From: Firmicutes bacterium OM04-13BH
GTDB lineage: Bacteria > Bacillota > Clostridia > Lachnospirales > Lachnospiraceae
Direction: 5' to 3'
DNA length: 64,000 nucleotides
NCBI GenBank assembly: GCA_003481745.1
Contig: QULP01000011.1
Location: 37,931 to 101,930, forward strand
How positions within the stretch are numbered: position 1 is the stretch's first letter; each line of letters opens with the position of its first letter. Shown in pieces: positions 17,388 through 26,263 of this stretch. The translations under genes and the position numbers were made by a program. Under the pieces are notes generated by a model. It made no database searches. It saw only the letters and a program-made list of their open reading frames with translations, and was not told the DNA's origin.

Positions 17388-19544
17388 TTATTCTTCCGGT
17401 GCTTCTGCCGGAACGAAAATCCGTTTATCTGCCGCAGTTTCCGGCAGTTTGATTTTTGCTCTTCTGGTTGCTTCTTCACAGAAAAAGTCCTGTGAATTTA
17501 GCAGCATTTTGCCTCGTTTATCTACTTTCTCATACGTGCCATCCGGCTGAAGAATATGTGCTTTTACATTATCTTCCAATTGAATCTGTAAGATATGTTT
17601 CACTTCTTCTTTTAACTGTTCATCTTCTACCGGAAATACAATTTCGACACGTTTGTCTAAGTTTCTTGGCATCCAGTCTGCACTTCCCATAAAGATTTCT
17701 TCATTTCCATCGCTGTAGAAATAAAAAATCCGGCTGTGTTCCAGGAAGTTTCCGACAATAGAACGTACGGTAATGTTTTCGCTGATTCCCGGAATTCCCA
17801 CTTTCAGACAGCAGATTCCTCGTACAATCAAGTCAATCTTTACACCTGCGGCACTTGCCGCATATAACGCTGCAATAATTCCTCTATCGCAAAGAGAATT
17901 CATTTTCGCCACAATTCTGGCTTTTCGTCCTTCTAATGCATTTTTTCTTTCGATTTCAATTAAATGAAGAAATCTGTCTCGCATCCAGAGCGGTGCTACC
18001 ACTAATTTATTCCAGGTTCTTGGTTCTGAATATCCGGAAAGCATATTAAAGACTGCCGTTGCATCCTCTCCGATTCTTGCTGAACAAGTCAAGATACCAC
18101 AATCTGTATATAATTTTGCAGTCGAATCATTATAGTTTCCGGTTCCCAGATGCACATATCTGCGAATTCCATTTTCTTCTCTTCTTACTACCAGTGTAAT
18201 CTTACTGTGGGTCTTTAATCCAATGACTCCATAAATAACATGACAGCCTGCTTTTTCAAGCATTTTTGCCCAGACAATATTATTTTCTTCATCGAATCTT
18301 GCCTTTAATTCCACCAGTACCGTAACCTGTTTTCCATTTTCTGCCGCCTGCGCAAGCGCTTTGATAATCGGTGAATTTCCGCTGACACGGTACAGGGTCT
18401 GTTTAATCGCCAGTACATTCGGGTCTTTTGCCGCCTGCTGTACAAAATCTACAACCGGATAGAAGGTCATATAAGGATGATGCAGTAAAATATCTCCCTG
18501 TCGAATCTGGGTAAAGATATCCTCATCATTCATCATTGCCGGTACCTGTGCCGGAATGTATGGTTTTGTTTTAAATTCATCAAAACCCGGAAGCCCATAC
18601 ATTTTCATCAAGAATGTCAAATCCAGCGGACCATTAATCTTGAAGATATCCTCATCTTTAATCTGAAATTCCTCTTCCAAAATCTTTAACAGTCTCTCAT
18701 CCATCCGCTCTTCCACTTCCAGACGAATGACCTCACCCCACTGTCTCTTCTTTAACTGTTTCTGGATTTCCTTTAATAAGTCTGCTGCCTCATCTTCATC
18801 AATTGTAAGGTCTGCATTTCGCATAATCCGGTAAGGGCAGGTACAAACCACAGCATTACTTAAAAACAGTTTATTGATATTTCGCTCAATTACTTCTTCC
18901 AGTAAAATCACAACCGTATTTCCATCTTTATCATCCGGAAGCTGTACAATTCTTGGAAGTACCGATGGCACCTGAACCGTTGCAAACTCCAACTCTTCTT
19001 TCCCTTTTTTATCTTTTTTGGAAATTAATGCACCGATATTTAACGTTTTATTTCGAATCAATGGAAATGGTCTCGCAGAATCCATCGCCATCGGAGTCAG
19101 TACCGGATACACTTCATCTTCAAAAAAGGTATCGACAAACTCCTGCTGCTCTTTGGTTAAGTTTTCATGATGCTCTACTACTTTTAAACCAATCTTTTTC
19201 AGTGCCGGCAAAAGAGAACGATTGTAGGTATTGTACTGTGTATCTACCAGTTCCTTTGTTACTTTTGAAAGTGCTTTTAATTGCTCTTTTGCAGTCATTC
19301 CCGCAATATCCGTTTTGGTATATTTTGCATGCACCATATCTTTTAAAGAAGCAACACGAATCATAAAAAATTCATCTAGGTTCGATGCCGTAATACTCAA
19401 AAATTTTAATCGTTCAAACAACGGCAGACTCTTATCTCTCGCCTCACTCAAAACACGCTCATTAAATTTTACCCAGCTCAATTCACGGTTAGTATAATAT
19501 TCCGGCTTTGTATATTCTTTTTCGTTCCATTGCATTTTTTCCAC
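17388..19544 (-). CDS. ppk1: Polyphosphate kinase 1
   Basis: PPK1 reversibly makes inorganic polyphosphate from ATP. The 718-residue protein matches the family: N-terminal YTNRELSWVKFNERVLSEA, the head domain, and the two PLD-like catalytic domains with KTHSKITLVVRRE and YVHLGTGNYNDSTAKLY, which contains the phosphorylated histidine, then SRIFYFYSDGNEEIFMGSADWMPRNL. It starts one base after the ppx stop, with TAGGTGG inside the ppx end as its binding site, so the two opposing activities are co-expressed. A strong terminator follows. Confidence 0.97.
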   Translation of the reverse strand: MEKMQWNEKEYTKPEYYTNRELSWVKFNERVLSEARDKSLPLFERLKFLSITASNLDEFFMIRVASLKDMVHAKYTKTDIAGMTAKEQLKALSKVTKELVDTQYNTYNRSLLPALKKIGLKVVEHHENLTKEQQEFVDTFFEDEVYPVLTPMAMDSARPFPLIRNKTLNIGALISKKDKKGKEELEFATVQVPSVLPRIVQLPDDKDGNTVVILLEEVIERNINKLFLSNAVVCTCPYRIMRNADLTIDEDEAADLLKEIQKQLKKRQWGEVIRLEVEERMDERLLKILEEEFQIKDEDIFKINGPLDLTFLMKMYGLPGFDEFKTKPYIPAQVPAMMNDEDIFTQIRQGDILLHHPYMTFYPVVDFVQQAAKDPNVLAIKQTLYRVSGNSPIIKALAQAAENGKQVTVLVELKARFDEENNIVWAKMLEKAGCHVIYGVIGLKTHSKITLVVRREENGIRRYVHLGTGNYNDSTAKLYTDCGILTCSARIGEDATAVFNMLSGYSEPRTWNKLVVAPLWMRDRFLHLIEIERKNALEGRKARIVAKMNSLCDRGIIAALYAASAAGVKIDLIVRGICCLKVGIPGISENITVRSIVGNFLEHSRIFYFYSDGNEEIFMGSADWMPRNLDKRVEIVFPVEDEQLKEEVKHILQIQLEDNVKAHILQPDGTYEKVDKRGKMLLNSQDFFCEEATRRAKIKLPETAADKRIFVPAEAPEE

Positions 19545-21089
19545 CTACTTTCTCTTTTTCCGACGTAATACAGGACGAATATTGAACATTTCTTTAAAGA
19601 AATCTGCTTTCTGTGTCAGCAGCCCCTCCTCCAACAATAAGTTTTCCTGTGTATCAATCACAAGTACCAGCTCTTTATCCTGAAGCTGTACTTTTACATT
19701 CTCTGCTTTTTGTTTATGGCTTCGATCCAATGCATTTGCCACTCTTAAAATCGCAGTCAGCTTTCCAATTACCATATACGTGTCTCGGTCAATGGTACTC
19801 TTTGAATCCGCTTCGCCATAATATTTAAATGGCTCATTGTTAAAACGCACTATATTTGCAATCATCTCTCGCTCAGCGTGCGAAAGCCCGATAATTTCGG
19901 TCGACATAATAATCTCATACGAACATTTTGCGACCTCACTCATACTGATATATTTTCCACAATCATGCAAAATGACTGCAATCTGTAAAAGCAGGCGCTC
20001 TCTTGGTCCCATCCCATGCACTCTTCTCATACTGTCAAAAATTGTCTCTGCAACCTTTAACACAGCACGCACATGGCTCTTACTGCTCATATAACGCTTT
20101 GCAATATTTTGTGCACAAGCTAAAATATCGTTTTCAAAATTATGGGTACTACGAATCAAACGTCTGCCCTGTGCATAATCATAGGCAATTCCGTCATTTA
20201 ACTGTGTTCCCGGAACCCACAGATTCTGTGCCCCCATCTCATCTGCAAAAACACGATAAATGATCAAAGCCGGAATCAGGATACTTGCATATTCCAGCGT
20301 AATTCCAAGCTCTACGGATAATTGCTCTGCGGATTTATGCACAATCCGCTCATACATCTCCATAAAAACTGCTTTACTGATGGTGCGATTTTCTCCCATT
20401 CCATAATCGCTCACCAGCAATTTTTCCATAAAGAAATCTCCCAATAAAATAATATTATCTACTTTTCGCTCTTTTAAATGGAGTTTCTTAAAGCTTAAAA
20501 TGTCATTATGAATTAACTCTTCTACTAATTTTTCATAATAAATGGTTTCTTTTTCGACAGAAAGCAGACGCTCACGGATACGAAGACTTCCCATCTTAAA
20601 ATTCTGAGTTGTCACAAGCGTATCTTTATCAAATAATGAAATCTGTACATTTCCACCGCCGATTTCTATAATTGCAGTCCCTTTCTGAATAATTTTTGAA
20701 AAATCTGCTTCCTTAGCTGCAATCGATTTATATCCAAAAAATCTCTGCTCAGAGTTACTTAAAATTTCAACTCGGATTCCGGTTCTTTGATAAACCTGCT
20801 CCAGTACGATCCAGACATTTCTTGCTTCCTGAAGGGTACTTGTCGCACATGCACGGTAAGAAGTCACTTTATACTCTTTCATAATTCTGGAAAAATCTCC
20901 GAGTACTTCTCCTAATCGCTGTGCAGACTCATAACTAATTTTTCCATTGGTATAAGTATCATGTCCCAGCTCGATTCTGCTACGCACTTCATCTATCTTT
21001 TCAATTCCGATTTTTGGAGAAATCTGATAGATATCCATACTGACTTCGTAAGAACCGACATCAATTGCCGCAAATATTGTTACTGCCAT
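19545..21089 (-). CDS. ppx: Ppx/GppA-family exopolyphosphatase with HD domain
   Basis: A 514-residue protein of the ASKHA fold. Motifs include FAAIDVGSYEVSMDI, ATSTLQEARN, LSNSEQRFFGYKS and IEIGGGNVQISLF (phosphate-binding), followed from about residue 330 by an HD-type helical domain with ILHDCGKYISMSE. Members hydrolyse polyphosphate from the ends or pppGpp; adjacency to ppk favours polyphosphate. The glycine-rich first motif reads GSYEVSM rather than the usual GSNSxR, a moderate divergence. A TATAAT and three PHO-box-like repeats lie upstream. Confidence 0.9.
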   Translation of the reverse strand: MAVTIFAAIDVGSYEVSMDIYQISPKIGIEKIDEVRSRIELGHDTYTNGKISYESAQRLGEVLGDFSRIMKEYKVTSYRACATSTLQEARNVWIVLEQVYQRTGIRVEILSNSEQRFFGYKSIAAKEADFSKIIQKGTAIIEIGGGNVQISLFDKDTLVTTQNFKMGSLRIRERLLSVEKETIYYEKLVEELIHNDILSFKKLHLKERKVDNIILLGDFFMEKLLVSDYGMGENRTISKAVFMEMYERIVHKSAEQLSVELGITLEYASILIPALIIYRVFADEMGAQNLWVPGTQLNDGIAYDYAQGRRLIRSTHNFENDILACAQNIAKRYMSSKSHVRAVLKVAETIFDSMRRVHGMGPRERLLLQIAVILHDCGKYISMSEVAKCSYEIIMSTEIIGLSHAEREMIANIVRFNNEPFKYYGEADSKSTIDRDTYMVIGKLTAILRVANALDRSHKQKAENVKVQLQDKELVLVIDTQENLLLEEGLLTQKADFFKEMFNIRPVLRRKKRK

Positions 21090-21121
21090 TTTTCCACCGC
21101 CTTACATTAGTTTGCTGTTTA

Positions 21122-21175
21122 ATTATATCGTTGTAAGTTGTTGTTTTCTTCTAATCTCTGTTAAATTCAGGTAAA
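21122..21175 (-). promoter_or_regulatory. ppx-ppk promoter with PHO-box-like direct repeats
   Basis: On the minus strand TTTACC (21175-21170), TTAACA (21164-21159) and TTAGAA (21154-21149) recur every 10-11 bp, followed 22 nt later by TATAAT (21127-21122). PhoP of Bacillus binds TT(A/T/C)ACA-type repeats spaced by about 11 bp in this position. No phoP gene is visible in the window, so control by phosphate is inferred. Confidence 0.5.
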
Positions 21176-21204
21176 TTTTCTTGAAAATTCGTCTTTTTTG
21201 TCTT

Positions 21205-22065
21205 TTAGTTATCAAGATATTCTTTTAGTGCTTCATAATAATTCTGTGCAGTTTCATATCCCTCCTCATATAGTTTGTGCAATTTATCCGTATCCTTTTC
21301 AAGTCTTCCGATTTCAACCGGCTTTTGTGGCTGTAAAATAAATACCTTTCCTTCTTTTTCCTGACGGTATAAATAATCCAGGGTCTGATTATATCCAATA
21401 TGACGGTTTTCCAAAGCTTTTATCAGTTTTGGAAACTTCTTTCCATAACGGACTTTCATTGCAGGAATCAACTTATTTTTTTCTTTCCTGTAAGTTCTGT
21501 CACGAGTCAGTACCACTACATTTTTCTCATTTCCCATTCTCTGAGCTTCCATAATCGGAATGGAATCTGTAATTCCACCATCCAGATACGGCTTTTTATG
21601 AATCCAGACCGTTCTTGACATAAGAGGAAGCGAACTTGACGCACGAACATAACAAGTGTCTTTTTTCATATCTTTGATTTCTTTGTACTCCGCATTCCCA
21701 CTTTCACAATTGGTAACAACCGCATAAAATTTGGTTTTTTGTCTGTTATATGTATCGTAATCATAAGGATTCAATTTTTCTGGAATTTTACGGTATATCA
21801 TATCCGTGCCAAAATAATCTCCGGTCTTTATCAGGCTTTTTATTCCACAATATTCCGGGTCATCCATATAATCAGTAAATGTATGGTACCCTCTGCCTTT
21901 TTGTTTAGAAAGATAACTGCATGCCATACATGCTCCCGCTGAAACACCAAAGCAAGTATCAAATTCCAGACCTTTTTCAATAAAGAAATCAAGAATTCCC
22001 GCAGTGAATACACCGCGCATACCGCCACCTTCTAAAATTAATCCTGTTTTTGTTTTTTTACTCAT
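21205..22065 (-). CDS. Patatin-like phospholipase (RssA/YjjU type)
   Basis: A 286-residue cytoplasmic serine hydrolase. It has the oxyanion motif GGGMRG (13-18), the nucleophile elbow GVSAGA with S42, and the catalytic aspartate in LDGGITDSIPI. Patatins release fatty acids from membrane lipids; the physiological substrate here is unknown. There is no signal peptide. It is transcribed alone: the AlkD-like gene upstream ends in a terminator, and ppx lies 115 nt downstream with its own promoter. Confidence 0.9.
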   Translation of the reverse strand: MSKKTKTGLILEGGGMRGVFTAGILDFFIEKGLEFDTCFGVSAGACMACSYLSKQKGRGYHTFTDYMDDPEYCGIKSLIKTGDYFGTDMIYRKIPEKLNPYDYDTYNRQKTKFYAVVTNCESGNAEYKEIKDMKKDTCYVRASSSLPLMSRTVWIHKKPYLDGGITDSIPIMEAQRMGNEKNVVVLTRDRTYRKEKNKLIPAMKVRYGKKFPKLIKALENRHIGYNQTLDYLYRQEKEGKVFILQPQKPVEIGRLEKDTDKLHKLYEEGYETAQNYYEALKEYLDN

Positions 22066-22143
22066 GCTGTCATCACCTTTTTTTATTATTTATTTAAAAT
22101 CATTTTACGCTTTTTGTAAGATTTGTACAAGGTAAATTCTTGT

Positions 22144-22172
22144 AAAAAAAGAAACCGGCCGGGGCCGGTTTC
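22144..22172 (-). terminator. Intrinsic terminator after the AlkD-like gene
   Basis: GAAACCGGCC pairs with GGCCGGTTTC over a 2-nt turn, followed on the minus strand by seven T. It is a GC-rich, strong terminator. Confidence 0.9.
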
Positions 22173-22257
22173 TGATGGGTGAATATTAGAGGTTTGGTTT
22201 TGTAGATGCTTTTACATGTCTGTTATAGCGTTAAGAGGTAAGAGTAGAACTTACATT

Positions 22258-22932
22258 TCATCTCAATCCTCTCAATTCCGCTTTCTGTTCTTCCGTAATT
22301 CGATTGCTTTCCATCGCTTTTTGAATTGTCTTCCTATGCACCCATTCCGGCAACTTCCGGTCTTTTAGATATCCAATCACAGCCTCCCATTGCTTTGCAA
22401 GCGCAGTCGCAAAATACCAAGCAATCATCATATTGACATAATATTCGTCCGAAATCACAGCTGAGACAAGTTTCGGATATTCATCTTTAAAATCTTCATC
22501 TAAATACAGCCGTAATAGCACTCCAATTCCATACCGAATGGTATACGTATCATTTGAAGCAATCCAATTTTTTACTTCCACAATCAATTCCGCTTTGTGT
22601 TTTTCAAAGCATTTTGGTAAGGGTAAATCACAGGTTGCCCAATTATCAATATAGGGTAAAAATTGTGTCACTTCTTTTAAACATTTTTTGTAGTCGCAAA
22701 TCTGTGTCACAAGCATCAAATGTAAATTATTTTCCTCGTAATACTGATAAGGAAGTTCTTGTAAAAAGTTTTGTGCTTCTTTTGTTTGGGCAAACTCTTT
22801 CGCAAATTTACGAAGAATCGGTGTACGAACTCCAATGATTTTTTCTTTTTCTGTCTTCGGTAACAACTTGCTTTGAAAATCACGATATTTTAAATCTTGT
22901 AGTTCAAATAAACTTCTTTGTAGTTCTGTCAT
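22258..22932 (-). CDS. AlkD-like HEAT-repeat DNA alkylation repair protein
   Basis: A 224-residue all-helical protein related to the AlkC/AlkD glycosylases, which remove N3- and N7-alkylated purines without flipping the base. Visible features are the IIGVRTPILRKFAKE start, the conserved FLPYIDNWATCDLP motif, and the IRYGIGVLLRLYLDED and YYVNMMIAWYFATALAKQW helices. This short form is common in Firmicutes, often with no tested activity. It is monocistronic, ended by the terminator at 22144-22172. Confidence 0.82.
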   Translation of the reverse strand: MTELQRSLFELQDLKYRDFQSKLLPKTEKEKIIGVRTPILRKFAKEFAQTKEAQNFLQELPYQYYEENNLHLMLVTQICDYKKCLKEVTQFLPYIDNWATCDLPLPKCFEKHKAELIVEVKNWIASNDTYTIRYGIGVLLRLYLDEDFKDEYPKLVSAVISDEYYVNMMIAWYFATALAKQWEAVIGYLKDRKLPEWVHRKTIQKAMESNRITEEQKAELRGLR

Positions 22933-23144
22933 ATGTTGTTTTTTTACCTCGTCTCTGCTTTCTGAATAATAAAGGTTGCAGATGTGTTTTGATTAGATGT
23001 TGTATTTCTATTTCGTTCCTTTTTTTACAGATGCATTTCTATTATTTTATTAATGCAAATGTATCTTTAGTTTAGGTATTCTTAAGTTCTGAGGTACTTT
23101 TGGCGAACTCGAATAAAAAGAACTGATGGAATAACAAAAAATGA

Positions 23145-23174
23145 GTTTCAATCCCTCATAGGTAATATACAACA
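23145..23174. repeat. Solitary CRISPR-type repeat (no array, no cas genes)
   Basis: The 30-nt stretch begins GTTTCAATCCCTCATAGG and continues TAATATACAACA. Its reverse complement, ending in CCTATGAGGGATTGAAAC, has the same form as repeats of clostridial type I-B/III arrays. I see no second copy near it and no cas gene in the window. It lies in the gene-free stretch 22933-23380 between the AlkD-like gene and the asr operon, about 400 bp of AT-rich sequence in which only this repeat and the structure at 23241-23340 stand out. Confidence 0.5.
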
Positions 23175-23240
23175 ACAGTATTTCCGCCATTTCTAATTCT
23201 CATTATCCTCTAATCACCCATTTTTTGCAAGTTTTTTCAC

Positions 23241-23340
23241 AAAAAGTCAGTCAATCTCTTTTTAGAAATCACTCATTTTCCTTGATTTTACAACATTTCT
23301 TAGAAATCGCCAAATTCACCTTGAGACTGACCGACTTTTT
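23241..23340. repeat. 100-bp imperfect inverted-repeat structure after asrC
   Basis: Eighteen-base ends (23241-23258 and 23323-23340) are inverted copies with two differences that become G-U pairs in RNA: AAAAAGTC-R-GTCA-R-TCTC. Inside, two direct copies of TTAGAAATC followed by a CCTTG element occur. On the minus strand the outer stem ends in T5, 40 nt after the asrC stop, so it may end the asr transcript; a small MITE-like element is the alternative. Confidence 0.5.
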
Positions 23341-23380
23341 AATTCCTTCCTTTTATTTTGCTTAAGCTAACTTTCTTTCC

Positions 23381-24358
23381 TTAACAATAATGAATCCCAT
23401 CCCAGTAAACACATTCTTTTACTATCGTCTCCGGCAGAAATTCTACCCCTTTTAAAGCATACTCCTTAAATTTTTCAAATCCAACTCTATCAATAATATA
23501 TCCAATATGCTCTTTTCTCGCAGGTGCATCCGGAGAGATATACTCTTCAACAAATTTATACGTATTCTTAATAATCCTAATAATGTTTTCTTCATCTGCC
23601 CACACAAGAAAATCCTGTCCAAGTCTTGGATTTTTCTTTCCGGTTCTTCCCATAATGGATAATTTGTAATATTTTTTCTTACTTCTTGTCCATGCTCTGG
23701 TCGGACATTTTGTGACACAGACCCCACAGCCGATACATTTTTGAGTATCTCTTTCAATTCGATAATTTTCCATACGAAGTGCGCCCACTGACAAACTGTT
23801 ACAGCCTTTTATGCACGCCTGGCAGCTGACACAGCGGGCTGCATCATACTGTGGCATTGTCATTCCGATAATTCCAAAATCATGCATTCTTGCTTTTGCA
23901 CAATCATTGGAACAGCCTGTACATGCAATTTTAAAATGCAGGTCGTTTGGAAAGATTTCTTTATCAATTTTTCTTGCTAGTTCTGCTGTATTATAATTAG
24001 CAAATGGACAGACATTATTCCCAATACATGCCTGAATATTTCTGGTCCCAGATGCTTCGTATCCTTTTTCACGATTCGTTTCAGCTTGATTTGTTTCTAC
24101 CAGCTCAATAATCGGCTGAAGTTTCTGATTTACTGCTTCCATATCTTCAAGATGGATTCCTTCTATCTCAAATCCCTGTCTTGTTGTTAAATGCACATAT
24201 CCATTTCCATATTCCTTTGCAATCTCCTGTACCATTCCAAGCACATCGGCATTTAAATATCCGCCTGGCACACGGATTCTGGATGCCCCGATTCCTCGTT
24301 CTTTTGTAATTCTCCAGGCATTCTTTTTCGCTTTTTTTGTATTGATATCCAAACTCAT
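23381..24358 (-). CDS. asrC: Anaerobic sulfite reductase subunit C (siroheme/4Fe-4S)
   Basis: The catalytic subunit of dissimilatory-type anaerobic sulfite reductase, which reduces sulfite to sulfide with NADH-derived electrons. The 325-residue protein shows RVPGGYLNAD and TTRQGFEIEG of the nitrite/sulfite reductase fold, then siroheme-4Fe-4S ligands C111 and C117 (CIGNNVC) and C149 and C153 (CSNDC). Two 4Fe-4S ferredoxin motifs follow (CVSCQACIKGC and CIGCGVCVTKCP). It is last in asrA-asrB-asrC, 10 nt after asrB. Confidence 0.95.
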   Translation of the reverse strand: MSLDINTKKAKKNAWRITKERGIGASRIRVPGGYLNADVLGMVQEIAKEYGNGYVHLTTRQGFEIEGIHLEDMEAVNQKLQPIIELVETNQAETNREKGYEASGTRNIQACIGNNVCPFANYNTAELARKIDKEIFPNDLHFKIACTGCSNDCAKARMHDFGIIGMTMPQYDAARCVSCQACIKGCNSLSVGALRMENYRIERDTQKCIGCGVCVTKCPTRAWTRSKKKYYKLSIMGRTGKKNPRLGQDFLVWADEENIIRIIKNTYKFVEEYISPDAPARKEHIGYIIDRVGFEKFKEYALKGVEFLPETIVKECVYWDGIHYC

Positions 24359-24368
24359 TTCGCTTCTC

Positions 24369-25160
24369 CTAATCTATCAACTCCCTGGCTTCTGTATAAT
24401 TAAATACCGGTCCATCCAGACAGACATATTTTTCGTTCATTCTACAATGACCGCATTTTCCGATTCCACAACACATTTTTCTCTCATAAGAAGTCCAGAT
24501 CTGCTCATCTTTAATTCCAAGTTTCTTAATCTCCATAATCGTAAATTTAATCATGACCGGCGGTCCTACGCAGATAAATACCGCATTTTCAGGATTTTTA
24601 AATCTCAAATCCGGAATATATTTTGTTACCATTCCAACCGAACCTTCGTATCCTTCCGGTGCTGTATCTACGGTCTGAATTACATAAAGTGTTTTTTTCC
24701 ATTCTTCAAAATCTTTCTTAAACAGCACATCTTCCGGACTTTTAAATCCAGCAATTAGTGTTGTACTGACTGCCTCCTCTGGATGAGCTGAAAAATACTG
24801 AATCACCCCACGCATTGGAGAAACTCCGGTTCCGCCTCCAATAATTACGAGTTCCTTCCCCTTATAATTTTCCAGTTCAAACCCATTGCCATAAGGTCCT
24901 CTGATAAACAATTTATCTCCCACATAATTTTCAAATACCTCGTTTGTCACAGTTCCTACTCTTCGGATGGTAAAATCGACCAGACCATCTCCAATTCCAC
25001 TAACAGAAATCGGAGCTTCTCCATACTTCGGAATGGAAAGTTCAAAAAACTGTCCCGGTTTTACTTCTCCATCATACTCCATTCGAAAAGTATATTCCAA
25101 ATCCGTATGTTTTATCACTTCTTTTATTTTGGAAAGCTTAGGAATGTATTCATTCTTCAT
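24369..25160 (-). CDS. asrB: Anaerobic sulfite reductase subunit B (flavin/NAD reductase)
   Basis: A 263-residue ferredoxin-reductase-type subunit that takes electrons from NADH. It has a FAD-binding barrel (PGQFFELSIPKYGEAPISVSG), the nucleotide-binding IIGGGTGVSPMRGVI, ICVGPPVMIKF, and a C-terminal cysteine cluster CCGIGKCGHC that binds an Fe-S centre. It overlaps the end of asrA by 11 nt. Confidence 0.95.
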   Translation of the reverse strand: MKNEYIPKLSKIKEVIKHTDLEYTFRMEYDGEVKPGQFFELSIPKYGEAPISVSGIGDGLVDFTIRRVGTVTNEVFENYVGDKLFIRGPYGNGFELENYKGKELVIIGGGTGVSPMRGVIQYFSAHPEEAVSTTLIAGFKSPEDVLFKKDFEEWKKTLYVIQTVDTAPEGYEGSVGMVTKYIPDLRFKNPENAVFICVGPPVMIKFTIMEIKKLGIKDEQIWTSYERKMCCGIGKCGHCRMNEKYVCLDGPVFNYTEARELID

Positions 25161-26154
25161 TTCTTTTTTCCTCCTTGCTCAACCGGTTAATCAGATTTGA
25201 ATAGGAAATATACTCTGGGCAGACATTGTCACATCGGCCACAGCCTACGCACATCGGATATCCAAACCGCTTCTCATAATGATAAATTTTATGTAAAACT
25301 TTAAAACGTACCTTATCTGCTTTTTTTGTACGGAACTCATGCCCGCCCGCAATCGTATCGTATTTATCTACCTGACAGGATGCCCACACTCTTCGGCGTT
25401 CTCCTGCCTTTTCATTATCTTTATAAAAAATATCCTGCATTGTAAAACAAGTACATGTCGGACAGACAAAATTACAACGTCCGCATCCGATGCAACGTGC
25501 TCCATACTCTTCCCAGATTGGAAGCTTGGCACTTTCTTTTGATAAATGTTTTGGAAGTTCTACCTTTTCTAAATTTGCTTGTACAAATTCCGGTAACACC
25601 TCTGCTTCCGGCATACCTTTAAAATATTTCTTTAACTCTTCATCTGAAACATCAAGACAGACACGGTTGTTTTTCAATTTTAAATAGGCATCATAGTTCT
25701 CGCTTTTGTTGGTTCCCATGCTGACACAAAACCCTGTTTCACAACTTTCCTTACATCCCATCAAGATAAATTTTGCTTTTTTACGCATTCTCGCATAATA
25801 GAAATCTTCTTTTCCACTCTTTAAATACATTTCATCCAATCGTTTTAATGCATGCATTTCACAGGAACGAAGAAAAATGAGCAAATCTTTTTCCTGCTCT
25901 TTCGGTACGATTGTCTCATCTTCTGTAAAATAAAAAATCGTCTCTCTGATTTTAAGCAACGATTCCTTAAAAGAATAATCTGAACGCTTTTCCCATTCAA
26001 TTTCATCCAAATCTTTTATCTTATCATATCGAATCACATCGATTTCTGAGAAGGTTCCCTCTCCTTCTTTTCGTACCGGAGCCCAGATATCATATTTCTT
26101 TTTTATGGACTCAAATATTTCTGAAAATGCTTCTCTAGCTAACTGATATCCCAT
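25150..26154 (-). CDS. asrA: Anaerobic sulfite reductase subunit A (4Fe-4S)
   Basis: A 334-residue electron-transfer subunit with two 4Fe-4S motifs near the C-terminus, CIGCGRCNFVCPTC and CVGCGRCDNVCPEY, and a preceding CKESCETGFC cluster, as in the 4Fe-4S dicluster family of AsrA and hydrogenase beta-like proteins. AAAGGA precedes the ATG. It is the first gene of asrABC. A Crp/Fnr-type palindrome and a terminator-like hairpin lie between it and the upstream regulator gene. Confidence 0.93.
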   Translation of the reverse strand: MGYQLAREAFSEIFESIKKKYDIWAPVRKEGEGTFSEIDVIRYDKIKDLDEIEWEKRSDYSFKESLLKIRETIFYFTEDETIVPKEQEKDLLIFLRSCEMHALKRLDEMYLKSGKEDFYYARMRKKAKFILMGCKESCETGFCVSMGTNKSENYDAYLKLKNNRVCLDVSDEELKKYFKGMPEAEVLPEFVQANLEKVELPKHLSKESAKLPIWEEYGARCIGCGRCNFVCPTCTCFTMQDIFYKDNEKAGERRRVWASCQVDKYDTIAGGHEFRTKKADKVRFKVLHKIYHYEKRFGYPMCVGCGRCDNVCPEYISYSNLINRLSKEEKRNEE

Positions 26155-26193
26155 AATCGTTCCTTTCTTCTTACTATTTCTATTTTTTTATAC

Positions 26194-26237
26194 AAAAAAA
26201 ATCTTTGTTAATATCATTTTATCAACAAAGATTTTTT
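26194..26237 (-). terminator. Terminator-like hairpin between the Crp-family gene and asrA
   Basis: AATCTTTGTT pairs with AACAAAGATT over a 14-nt loop and is followed on the minus strand by seven to eight T. It would end the sugar-operon transcript; read-through would feed asrABC. Confidence 0.7.
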
Positions 26238-26242
26238 CTTTC

Positions 26243-26258
26243 CGTGATAATCATCACG
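26243..26258. promoter_or_regulatory. Crp/Fnr-type palindrome upstream of asrABC
   Basis: CGTGATAATCATCACG matches the Crp/Fnr layout (TGTGA-N6-TCACA) with both GTGA/TCAC half-sites intact. It lies 5 nt after the stop of a Crp/Fnr-family gene and about 90 nt before asrA. A regulatory link between the two is inferred from this arrangement. Confidence 0.5.
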
Positions 26259-26263
26259 TTTTA

